Under the pieces are notes generated by a model. The model worked only from the letters and a program-made list of their open reading frames with translations, did no database searches and had not been told where the DNA came from. From assembly GCA_910587195.1 (NCBI GenBank), contig CAJUKL010000058.1:1-12044 (forward strand): a DNA stretch of 12,044 nt, given 5' to 3'. This DNA comes from an uncultured Clostridia bacterium (GTDB taxonomy: Bacteria > Bacillota > Clostridia > Lachnospirales > Anaerotignaceae). Made by a program: the position numbers and the translations under genes. This document shows positions 6,767 to 12,044 of this stretch, piece by piece. Each line of letters starts with the position of its first letter. Position 1 is the stretch's first letter.

Positions 6767-8344
6767 CTACTCTACAAATTCCCAGCCTTTTAGCGTTAAG
6801 TCCATTGTGTGTAAATTTTGTTCAAAGGTATGCTTAACTTTTTCAACCCACATTCGATTGTTTAAAATGATGTCACCAATATCAAGATTGATGTAGATTC
6901 CCGTGCCAGCTCTAACCCTTATATTGCCAAAAACCCCCTTGATTTGTAAACTTCTGGTTTTTCGATTGTATATCTTTAAATAGGCATCTAACCGCACTTT
7001 AGCAAGTTCTTTACTACTTATTTTTTCATAATATTGCAGGGTTCCCCAGTCTGCCATATGTCCCTCATCTTGGGTTTGAAAAATCTCCCGGACACCCGTT
7101 TCTTTATTGTCATAGGCAAGTTTAATTTTGTTGTACGTATTACTATCAATACTAGTAGAATAGCTAAAATCCTGTATATTTGTGCCATCAATCAAAAAGT
7201 CATCTAGTATCATATTTTCCATATCTTTCAAAAAAAGAAATCCAAAATCATCATAAAGTACAAAGTTTTTACCCGTAGCAATCAGCGTATCGTCAAGCGT
7301 TTCTTCTAACATATCAAAAAGCGTTTTGTTATCAAACAACTTTGTCTGCACCGAAAAATCTGTATTTTCAACGCCACTTCCCAGTTTGAGTGAAAAATTT
7401 TTAGCAATAAGTTGTAGCAATTCTGTAGCAGTACCGCCAAATATCAAGGTATCTTTATTTTTCAGATAGCGTAATTGGTCATAGGCTGTGATGTTTATAA
7501 TGCCATCACCCACTCTTGATTTTTGGAAAATATATCCATAAAAATAAGGACTGCCGTTCACTTGAAAGCTAATTGCGTCCCCTTCATGGAAATCTAAATT
7601 GTCATCTTTTAATACTTTACATTGCAGTTTGCCCGCTGTGCTCCTTCTACTATACTCAACCGTGACACCTTCGCATACAACAGGTATCATGATATTTCCC
7701 TTGTGTTCAATTAAAATTTCATAAGCGTTATCCGTTAAGTTCCTAACGCCTTTTAGCTGGTCGTTCCCTTTTGCAACTGGCTTGTTGTCCTTGCCATACA
7801 CCACTTGTATGGAAGTGATTTCTTTATTTTCGGTCTTTTCTTCTGCTTCACTGTTTGTGGTACTTCCAGTATAACCTTCCCCCTGATATCTCAAAAGGGC
7901 GCAAACCTTTGTAGAATAGCTGTTTTTACCTATTTTTTCAACACCACTAGCGGGATTTCCTGCATGCGTAATGCCGCCGTACTGATTGACTATCATAACA
8001 TGTGTAATTCTATTTGACCTTTTTGTGGAACTATCTGTACAGCAAAAAATAATGTCACCTGGTTGATATTTTTCCACAATACTTGATGGTGAGGGCAGCG
8101 TTTTGCCAATTTTAGAATAGCTATCAGGATACAGCAATGCAAAGCCTTTTGCATAACATTCCGTACTACTAATGTCAACTTTACCACCAGTATCTTTATG
8201 TACCAACTTCACACCAGCAGCGTCAAACGCCCGATAAATCAAGCTCGAACAATCAAAACTATTCGCGCCATAACGATTCGCTTGACTGTATGCTTTACCA
8301 ATTTGCCTGTCAACATAGGCTAGCACTTTGTCAATGACACTCAT
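6767..8344 (-). CDS. NlpC/P60 peptidase fused to XkdQ-like baseplate hub protein
   Basis: The protein has 525 residues. The N-terminal domain (about 1-155) is NlpC/P60-like: catalytic Cys32 in FDCSSLIYRAF, His115 in ITHVMIV, and a third polar residue probably His127 in ITHAGN. Such domains cut peptide bonds in peptidoglycan stem peptides. A polar linker rich in Ser, Thr and Glu (about 156-178) leads into an XkdQ-type hub region (about 180-525) with YEILIEHKGNIMIPVVCEGVTVEYSRRSTAGKLQC-type strands, LLQLIAKNFSLKLG, and the typical C-terminal GDIILNNRMWVEKVKHTFE...MDLTLKGWEFVE. The hub forms the central baseplate ring, so the fusion places a wall-degrading enzyme on the tail tip. PBSX XkdQ lacks this peptidase. 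The ATG at 8344 has GGGGGTG 5 nt upstream. There is no signal peptide, as expected for a virion-delivered enzyme. Confidence 0.9.
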   Translation of the reverse strand: MSVIDKVLAYVDRQIGKAYSQANRYGANSFDCSSLIYRAFDAAGVKLVHKDTGGKVDISSTECYAKGFALLYPDSYSKIGKTLPSPSSIVEKYQPGDIIFCCTDSSTKRSNRITHVMIVNQYGGITHAGNPASGVEKIGKNSYSTKVCALLRYQGEGYTGSTTNSEAEEKTENKEITSIQVVYGKDNKPVAKGNDQLKGVRNLTDNAYEILIEHKGNIMIPVVCEGVTVEYSRRSTAGKLQCKVLKDDNLDFHEGDAISFQVNGSPYFYGYIFQKSRVGDGIINITAYDQLRYLKNKDTLIFGGTATELLQLIAKNFSLKLGSGVENTDFSVQTKLFDNKTLFDMLEETLDDTLIATGKNFVLYDDFGFLFLKDMENMILDDFLIDGTNIQDFSYSTSIDSNTYNKIKLAYDNKETGVREIFQTQDEGHMADWGTLQYYEKISSKELAKVRLDAYLKIYNRKTRSLQIKGVFGNIRVRAGTGIYINLDIGDIILNNRMWVEKVKHTFEQNLHTMDLTLKGWEFVE

Positions 8345-8379
8345 AATACCACCCCCATTACATCATGATAGAAAACAAT

Positions 8380-8562
8380 TTATTTATGGAATTTCTTCAA
8401 TATTTCCTCTATTTCCCGCAGACTATAGCACCTATCAGCGTCAAGCATTGCTTGCAAAATATCCCTATCATGCGCAAATTTTTTGCTTTTCATGACAGCA
8501 TCTTTTGAAAATTTAATATCTTTTTTGACTTTATCAACATTCATTTCCTCTATCTTTTTCAT
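8380..8562 (-). CDS. Small phage structural-region protein of unknown function
   Basis: This is a 60-residue protein from ATG 8562, which has GGAGGTG about 10 nt upstream. A second ATG at 8544 would give 54 residues and is also possible. The sequence (KKDIKFSKDAVMKSKKFAHDRDILQAMLDADRCYSLREIEEILKKF) matches a small protein often seen just before the tail sheath gene in Bacillota myophages, with the pattern 'K-S-K-F...RD-L-ALL...Y-L-E'. It looks helical and soluble. The start lies inside the 3' end of the upstream terminator-like gene. Its role is unknown. Here it is followed by the NlpC-hub gene rather than by the sheath. Confidence 0.75.
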   Translation of the reverse strand: MKKIEEMNVDKVKKDIKFSKDAVMKSKKFAHDRDILQAMLDADRCYSLREIEEILKKFHK

Positions 8563-8968
8563 GTATTGTGAGCACCTCCATATAATCATTTGCTTCTTTT
8601 TTTTCCTTTTTCATATAAAAATCATAGTCAACAAAAAAGTGTAGTACATTGTCCTTTATTTTCCCTTTACGGTTAGTGCCAGTCAATACCGATTTATCAT
8701 CTAATGTGATGAATTCTAGCAGCCTTTGCAGCTTTGATTGTACCTCCCAACACTCATAATTTCCATTTTTAGGGAAATATGATATGACAAATGTATGTTC
8801 TGTAAGAAATCGCACATCAAGTTTTGCAAATTCTTTTTGGCTGATACAAAGTATAAAAAAACAAGGCGTTTCAATGCCTTGTTCTACAGAATCTGTGAAT
8901 ATTTTTTCTTGTTGAAATTCCTTTCTAATTGCTCTTGCGATTGCCATTATAAGCTGATTAACCATCAT
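8534..8968 (-). CDS. Tail terminator-like protein (DUF6838 type)
   Basis: The protein has 144 residues. It contains LIMAIARAIRKEF at the N-terminus, FFILCISQKEFAKLDVRFLTEHTFVISYFP in the middle, and GTNRKGKIKDNVLHFFVDYDFYMKKEKKEANDYMEVL near the C-terminus. This is the signature I associate with DUF6838-type proteins that follow the gp10-like gene in PBSX-like and clostridial phages. They are thought to cap the tail tube and connect it to the head. It starts at ATG 8968 or the adjacent ATG 8965, with GAGGTG a few bases upstream. The start overlaps the gp10-like gene by 11 bp, and the 3' end overlaps the small gene downstream. Confidence 0.78.
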   Translation of the reverse strand: MMVNQLIMAIARAIRKEFQQEKIFTDSVEQGIETPCFFILCISQKEFAKLDVRFLTEHTFVISYFPKNGNYECWEVQSKLQRLLEFITLDDKSVLTGTNRKGKIKDNVLHFFVDYDFYMKKEKKEANDYMEVLTIHEKDRGNEC

Positions 8969-9368
8969 TTAACACCTCGTTTAGCAGTGCTTCGACCTTT
9001 TCTCTTATGATGTTGTCCATATTTCGCTGTAAATCCCTTTCCGCGATTGTTAGCATAAAAAAACCTTTTACCCAACCTCGGTTATTTCTTTTTCTGTGCC
9101 CAAATTCAACGAATTCTGCATATTCTAAAGGATTTATAATTTCCACTTCATACATACTACCGTTTTTACCTACTCTATTAACTATCCATTTTCTTTTTAA
9201 TTCTTCTGTATCTACTGGCGTTCTTTGTACAACAGCATCGAACAAAATTTGCCCCAACTCCCTTGTTATTTGCATACAAAAAGCGTCTAGGTCAAAATTT
9301 TTTAGCCTTTCTATTTTGTCACGTAACGCTATAAATTCTGAATAATCAAAACTACCCCATGCTGCCAT
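8958..9368 (-). CDS. HK97 gp10-like head-tail connector protein
   Basis: The protein has 136 residues. Key features are TPVDTEELKRKW at about residues 50-61, then YEVEIINPLEYAEFVEFGHRKRNNRGWVKGFFML. This TPVDTG-L...W and YA-VE-GHR pattern is diagnostic of the HK97 gp10-like family (PBSX XkdI/YqbI), which joins head and tail. The usual Gly after TPVDT is Glu here. The ATG at 9368 overlaps the stop of the upstream stopper-like gene (TAATG), and the 3' end overlaps the terminator gene. The order stopper, gp10, terminator is the normal H-I-J order. Confidence 0.88.
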   Translation of the reverse strand: MAAWGSFDYSEFIALRDKIERLKNFDLDAFCMQITRELGQILFDAVVQRTPVDTEELKRKWIVNRVGKNGSMYEVEIINPLEYAEFVEFGHRKRNNRGWVKGFFMLTIAERDLQRNMDNIIREKVEALLNEVLNDG

Positions 9369-9727
9369 TATGCATACCTCTTTTCTAGCTCTAACACTAT
9401 TTCTTTGTGACTACCATAGACAAGTGGTTTTCCTGCACAAATGTAAGAATTTGTTTCCTTTTCTTGCGTTACAATCACTTTACTACCTTCTTTTATATCC
9501 ACATTTGGTGATAAAAATAGCTTGATTATTTGATTATCGTTACTCGCTTTCTCCGTACGTTCCACATTTTTTACGCTCTCATAACTTAGCCGACAGGATA
9601 CATTTTTTTGTTTTACCACCTCAATGGTATTATTTATGACACCTTCTTGTTGTTCATACTCTATAATCGTACAAACACCATCATACAATTTTTCAATATA
9701 TTTTTGCACCAAATGTGAATATCTCAT
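9368..9727 (-). CDS. Head-completion/stopper-like protein (XkdH/YqbH type)
   Basis: The protein has 119 residues. It has a beta-rich pattern: YDGVCTIIEYEQ near residue 15, CRLSYESV near 46, QIIKLFLSPNVDIKEGSKVIVTQEKETNSYICAGKPLVYGSHKEIVLELEKRYA at the C-terminus. The 'IKLFLSP..DIKEGSKVIVTQ...Y..AG.P.VY.SH.EI.LE' motif is typical of small proteins preceding the gp10-like gene in PBSX-like and clostridial phages, assigned to the connector/stopper layer between portal and tail. The ATG at 9727 has AGGTGAT directly upstream. The site overlaps the stop codon of the chaperone frameshift reading frame at 9732, so the two genes are very tightly packed. The exact connector role is inferred. Confidence 0.68.
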   Translation of the reverse strand: MRYSHLVQKYIEKLYDGVCTIIEYEQQEGVINNTIEVVKQKNVSCRLSYESVKNVERTEKASNDNQIIKLFLSPNVDIKEGSKVIVTQEKETNSYICAGKPLVYGSHKEIVLELEKRYA

Positions 9728-9731
9728 ACTA

Positions 9732-9908
9732 TCACCTACTTTTTATTTTATCCTCTATTTCTTTGCGTTCCTTTGCTTCTTTTTCAAAGCAAGCAAACAA
9801 AAATAGCTTTTCTCTTAGTGGTAACTTCAATACTTGTGAGGGCAAAAGATGAAACCTCATCAAACAAATGTAGGCTAATGAGGCTTCCCAATCGTCCCCT
9901 TCTATCAG
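9732..9908 (-). CDS. Tail assembly chaperone -1 frameshift extension
   Basis: This reading frame has no sensible start of its own and is entered by a -1 slip at the end of the XkdN-like gene. It adds 58 residues beginning LIEGDDWEASLAYICLMRFH and continuing with LPSQVLKLPLREKLFLFACF and a Lys/Glu-rich tail, for a fusion of about 193 residues. The GDW-A...Y-C-R-H-LPS-L-LP-REK-F pattern is that of the second-frame part of tail chaperones (equivalent to lambda G-T) in Bacillota myophages. The longer form is thought to recruit tube subunits. Its stop at 9732 lies just before the next gene's ATG at 9727. Confidence 0.82.
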   Translation of the reverse strand: MIEGDDWEASLAYICLMRFHLLPSQVLKLPLREKLFLFACFEKEAKERKEIEDKIKSR

Positions 9909-10312
9909 TTTTTTGCTTCATCTAATAATTCTTCGATTGTTTTATGAAAGCCGTTTATTTCTTGCACAAAACGTAACAAATTCATATATTCACCCATTGT
10001 GAGCATCTCTTTCAATAAATCTTCTGCATTCATAACATCATAAGCATTTTGTAGTTCTGCATTTTTTAAATCGGGATAAACAACACAAGCTGTCATGATT
10101 TTTGCATTAAATAAATCCGGGTCAAATTCTTCTTTAGATTTTGCCTTTGTCCCCTTTTTGGTGCAACTTTTTCTAATTGCTTCTTCTTCTGTTGCAGTAA
10201 TGGTTTTTATTTCCCATTCTACAGATTTGTCATTATCTATGAATCTATCACTTACAACTATCTTCTTATTTTCTACCTTTATTGGATTCAAAAATGCGTT
10301 TAAATTTCCCAT
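9905..10312 (-). CDS. Tail assembly chaperone, zero-frame product (XkdN-like)
   Basis: The protein has 135 residues from ATG 10312, chosen because AGAAAGGA (10328-10321) lies 8 nt upstream. The ATG at 10321 lies within that site. The N-terminus MGNLNAFLNPIKVENKKIVVSDRF and the ending LLRFVQEINGFHKTIEELLDEAKN match XkdN-type chaperones, which coat the tape measure protein while the tail tube polymerises and are lost from the virion. It lies directly after the tube gene, its usual place. The last codons contain a slippery A AAA AAC followed at once by the TGA stop, so a longer frameshift product is expected. Confidence 0.88.
   Translation of the reverse strand: MGNLNAFLNPIKVENKKIVVSDRFIDNDKSVEWEIKTITATEEEAIRKSCTKKGTKAKSKEEFDPDLFNAKIMTACVVYPDLKNAELQNAYDVMNAEDLLKEMLTMGEYMNLLRFVQEINGFHKTIEELLDEAKN
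9908..9914 (-). other. Programmed -1 ribosomal frameshift slippery site A AAA AAC
   Basis: The heptamer is in the correct zero-frame phase (GC A AAA AAC TGA), with the zero-frame stop immediately after it. Slipping to AAA AAA leads directly into the 58-codon second frame. A possible stimulatory stem (AAGCCTCAT pairing with ATGAGGTTT, 9 pairs including one G-T) spans 9886-9852, about 21 nt downstream. That spacing is longer than usual for a stimulator, so its role is uncertain. Confidence 0.8.
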
Positions 10313-10329
10313 ATGATACATCCTTTCTG

Positions 10330-10800
10330 TTATTCGCCCTCTAATTCGTTAAATGTTTCTGGTAAATTCCAATCTTCAAAAGTAAAATCAATGGTTTCAT
10401 CTAAGAATTTTTCATCATTAGCATCAACTTTTGCAACAATGATTTTATTCAGGTTACAGCCTTTTAACACTGTTGTCTGACGACCAGCCGCGCTACCAGG
10501 GTCTTCATTTGTGATTATCATATCAAAATACAAGTCCTCGCCCGTTTCCGTAAAATGCTTCATTGTTTCACGAAAGAGAGAGGTATTCATATGAAAAGTT
10601 GCTGTACCGGTACATTTTGCTCCTACAGCTTTCCAGCCTTTTGTTTTTCTTCCTAATATTGGCACTTCTACCTTTGTTTTTTCAACCGTTGCTTCTATGC
10701 TGATGGCAGACATAAAGTTGATTCTTCTACCATCTATTATAACAAAACATTCCCCCCTATTACCTGCTATACTATCTTTTGCTAGCATTGTTTGTGCCAT
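10330..10800 (-). CDS. Tail tube protein (XkdM-like)
   Basis: The protein has 156 residues from ATG 10800, preceded by AAAAAAGGGGG. The frame stays open to 10845, but that stretch enters the repeat element and is not family-like. The sequence (MAQTMLAKDSIAGNRGECFVII, then INFMSAISIEATVEKTKVEVPILGRKTKGWKAVGAKCTGTATFHMNTSLFRE, LYFDMIITNEDP, ending FTFEDWNLPETFNELEGE) is the XkdM (DUF2001) tail tube family, whose subunits stack as hexameric rings to form the inner conduit of contractile tails. The sheath lies upstream and the chaperone gene downstream, the standard K-M-N order. The gap to the sheath gene is abnormally long because of the inserted repeat element. Confidence 0.93.
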   Translation of the reverse strand: MAQTMLAKDSIAGNRGECFVIIDGRRINFMSAISIEATVEKTKVEVPILGRKTKGWKAVGAKCTGTATFHMNTSLFRETMKHFTETGEDLYFDMIITNEDPGSAAGRQTTVLKGCNLNKIIVAKVDANDEKFLDETIDFTFEDWNLPETFNELEGE

Positions 10801-10822
10801 ACATTTTCCCCCTTTTTTAAAA

Positions 10823-10963
10823 CCTTGGGCGTTGCCCAAACCCACAAGCTTTTTGAAAAAAGCTTGACCAAAAACTTTATTTTAGCGAAACGCCAGTTTC
10901 GCACAAAAGTTCTTTGCTTCTTTCTTTCAAGAAAGAAGTGGGTTGTAGGGCAACGCCCTACGG
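10823..10963. repeat. Palindrome-rich, MITE-like repeat element of five consecutive hairpins
   Basis: Five perfect inverted repeats follow one another: TTGGGC/GCCCAA (10825-10839), a 10-bp stem around AAGCTTTTT (10845-10866), GCGAAAC/GTTTCGC (10885-10902), CTTCTTTCTT/AAGAAAGAAG (10917-10938) and GTAGGGC/GCCCTAC (10945-10961). The two ends are themselves inverted copies: GGGCGTTGCCC followed by (A)ACCCAC on the plus strand at the left, and the same on the minus strand at the right. The inner parts (AAAAACTTT...GCGAAAC) are also mirrored, so the whole element is an imperfect inverted repeat centred on the third hairpin. It lies 10 bp after the sheath stop and just before the tube ribosome binding site. 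It holds no gene and resembles the dispersed non-coding palindromic repeats of Clostridia chromosomes. Confidence 0.8.
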
Positions 10964-10972
10964 TCTTTGTCT

Positions 10973-12044
10973 TTATCTTACAATAACCGTCATGTAAAGT
11001 TTTTCCATAGATTGAACAGGTGTTACATAAGTTGTGACAACAACACTTTCTTTGCTTTCTCCTTGTTCGACAACAACATCATCTTCTGCGGAAAAATCTG
11101 TAATAGCTTCGATTCTCTCCAAACTCTTATAAAAATCAACAATATCGTTCCAAAATGCAACGCGTCCTGCATGATTATTTTGCACTTTACCTAAATAATT
11201 GCGGTTAAAGATATCTGCTATATCATTGCCTATCTGGTCAAGCACCCTCACAATCTGATTGCTTTGAAAATATTTATTTTTTTCTTTTGTGAATGTGACA
11301 AGCGTGTTGATGTCTTTCAGTATACAAACTTTATCCCCAACTTTGTGAAATACCATTTTACCTTGTTCGATTGCTTGTTCTAATGCCTTTTGTGTGTAGT
11401 TGGTGTCAATTTCGTATTCTCCATCATAGACGACATTTGTTAAACTTTTTTGCACTTTGCAGCCAGCTGCCGCACCTGTCAGCCAATAGACAAGCGAAAA
11501 GTCACCAAATAAGTCATAATTAACATTTAATAGCTTGTTTTCAAGCGATATGATGCCCTCATTATCTGCATTTTCTGCACGATACACAATCGTTTGAAAC
11601 TTCTTACCATTTTCATCTCTCATACGTTTTGTGAAGGCAACAAATAGGTTTACAATGTCCTTTTCTGGGGAATTGCAACCCAAGGCATGAAAGCTATATT
11701 GTTCGATTTTGTTTAAAAATGCTTGATAATTTTCAGGTGTTCTACCATCACCATCTGTACCGCCTGTGAGTGGTTTGCCTGCTGTAACCTCTAATGCTGC
11801 ACTTTCATGAAATGTAACAAAATCGTTGCTTTTTAACTCTTCTGTTTTCGTTACCACTTGTCGGTCTTGCTCGATGTTGTTCAAAAGCGTCTTGACGATA
11901 AAACCGCCTTCTACATCAACATCATTTTCAATCACAATCTTCAAGCTATTGCCCCTGCAACCGCCGTATAATGCCGTCGCTATATCGTTGCTAGCCTTTG
12001 TTGTACTACTATTTAGCCTGTAGCCATACAACAGCCTTGCATTT
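10973..12044 (-). CDS. Tail sheath protein (XkdK-like), C-terminal 356 residues
   Basis: The 5' end lies beyond the right edge. The reading frame is open to base 12043 (ARLLYGYRLNS), so the TTG at 12031 is not the start. Recognisable pieces are ARLLYGYRLN, GGTDGDGRTPENYQAFLNKIEQYSFHALGC, YWLTGAAAGCKVQKSLTNVVYDGEYE, and the C-terminal block NQIVRVLDQIGNDIADIFNRNYLGKVQNNHAGRVAFWNDIVDFYKSLERI followed by a strand-rich ending QSMEKLYMTVIVR. These match PBSX XkdK-type sheaths (about 460 residues), so roughly the first quarter is missing. The sheath contracts to drive the tube through the cell envelope. It shows the phage has a contractile (myovirus-type) tail. Confidence 0.95.
   Translation of the reverse strand, partial: NARLLYGYRLNSSTTKASNDIATALYGGCRGNSLKIVIENDVDVEGGFIVKTLLNNIEQDRQVVTKTEELKSNDFVTFHESAALEVTAGKPLTGGTDGDGRTPENYQAFLNKIEQYSFHALGCNSPEKDIVNLFVAFTKRMRDENGKKFQTIVYRAENADNEGIISLENKLLNVNYDLFGDFSLVYWLTGAAAGCKVQKSLTNVVYDGEYEIDTNYTQKALEQAIEQGKMVFHKVGDKVCILKDINTLVTFTKEKNKYFQSNQIVRVLDQIGNDIADIFNRNYLGKVQNNHAGRVAFWNDIVDFYKSLERIEAITDFSAEDDVVVEQGESKESVVVTTYVTPVQSMEKLYMTVIVR

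Noticed and set aside
10801..10845. Tube protein start at 10845
   Set aside because: The extra residues would be encoded by the repeat element and do not resemble the family. A strong AAAAAAGGGGG site precedes the ATG at 10800.
10823..10963. CRISPR array or tRNA cluster in the palindromic region
   Set aside because: The units are five different palindromes, not a repeated unit with spacers, and none can fold as a tRNA.
1..12044. Headless tailocin or other contractile injection system
   Set aside because: Portal, MuF, stopper-like and gp10-like connector genes are present and look intact, so a DNA-packaging head is expected.

Overview
The window is a block of bacteriophage structural genes, all transcribed from the minus strand (right to left here). 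It most likely comes from a temperate phage or prophage of a low-GC Gram-positive bacterium (Bacillota, probably a Clostridia-type host). The reasons are the AT-rich sequence, strong GGAGG/GGGGGTG-type ribosome binding sites, and proteins resembling the contractile-tailed PBSX/skin (Xkd/Yqb) family of Bacillus and its clostridial relatives. Family names come from recognising protein patterns; no database search was run. No stretch longer than about 300 bases lacks a gene.

Layout in transcription order, from the right edge: tail sheath (XkdK-like, 5' end outside the window); a 140-bp palindrome-rich repeat element; tail tube (XkdM-like); tail assembly chaperone (XkdN-like) with a canonical A AAA AAC slippery site leading into a second frame; head-completion/stopper-like protein (XkdH/YqbH type); HK97 gp10-like protein; tail terminator-like protein (DUF6838 type); a small phage protein; an NlpC/P60 peptidase fused to a baseplate hub (XkdQ-like); XkdR-like DUF2577 protein; portal (SPP1 gp6-like); MuF minor head protein with a C-terminal zincin-like metallopeptidase domain; a small 102-residue protein that may be its partner or immunity protein; a weak terminator-like hairpin; tape measure protein (XkdO-like); and the start of an XkdP-like baseplate protein running off the left edge.

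Together the genes build a contractile-tail (myovirus-type) particle. Portal and MuF form the DNA entry vertex. The stopper, gp10-like and terminator proteins join head to tail. Sheath, tube, chaperone and tape measure build and time the tail. XkdP, XkdQ-NlpC and XkdR belong to the baseplate and cell-wall-penetrating tip. Portal, MuF and connector genes argue for a DNA-packaging phage rather than a headless tailocin.

The main surprises are: (1) the module order is permuted relative to PBSX (K-M-N, then H-I-J, then Q-R, then E-F, then O-P), although each module is internally normal and most junctions are tightly spaced; (2) an imperfect inverted-repeat, MITE-like element of five consecutive hairpins lies between sheath and tube; (3) the tape measure gene appears to lack a normal start codon at the position set by its ribosome binding site, which has ACG; (4) the MuF protein carries a toxin-like HExxH domain and is followed by an overlapping small gene in an unusually AT-rich stretch; (5) there is a clear -1 programmed frameshift signal.
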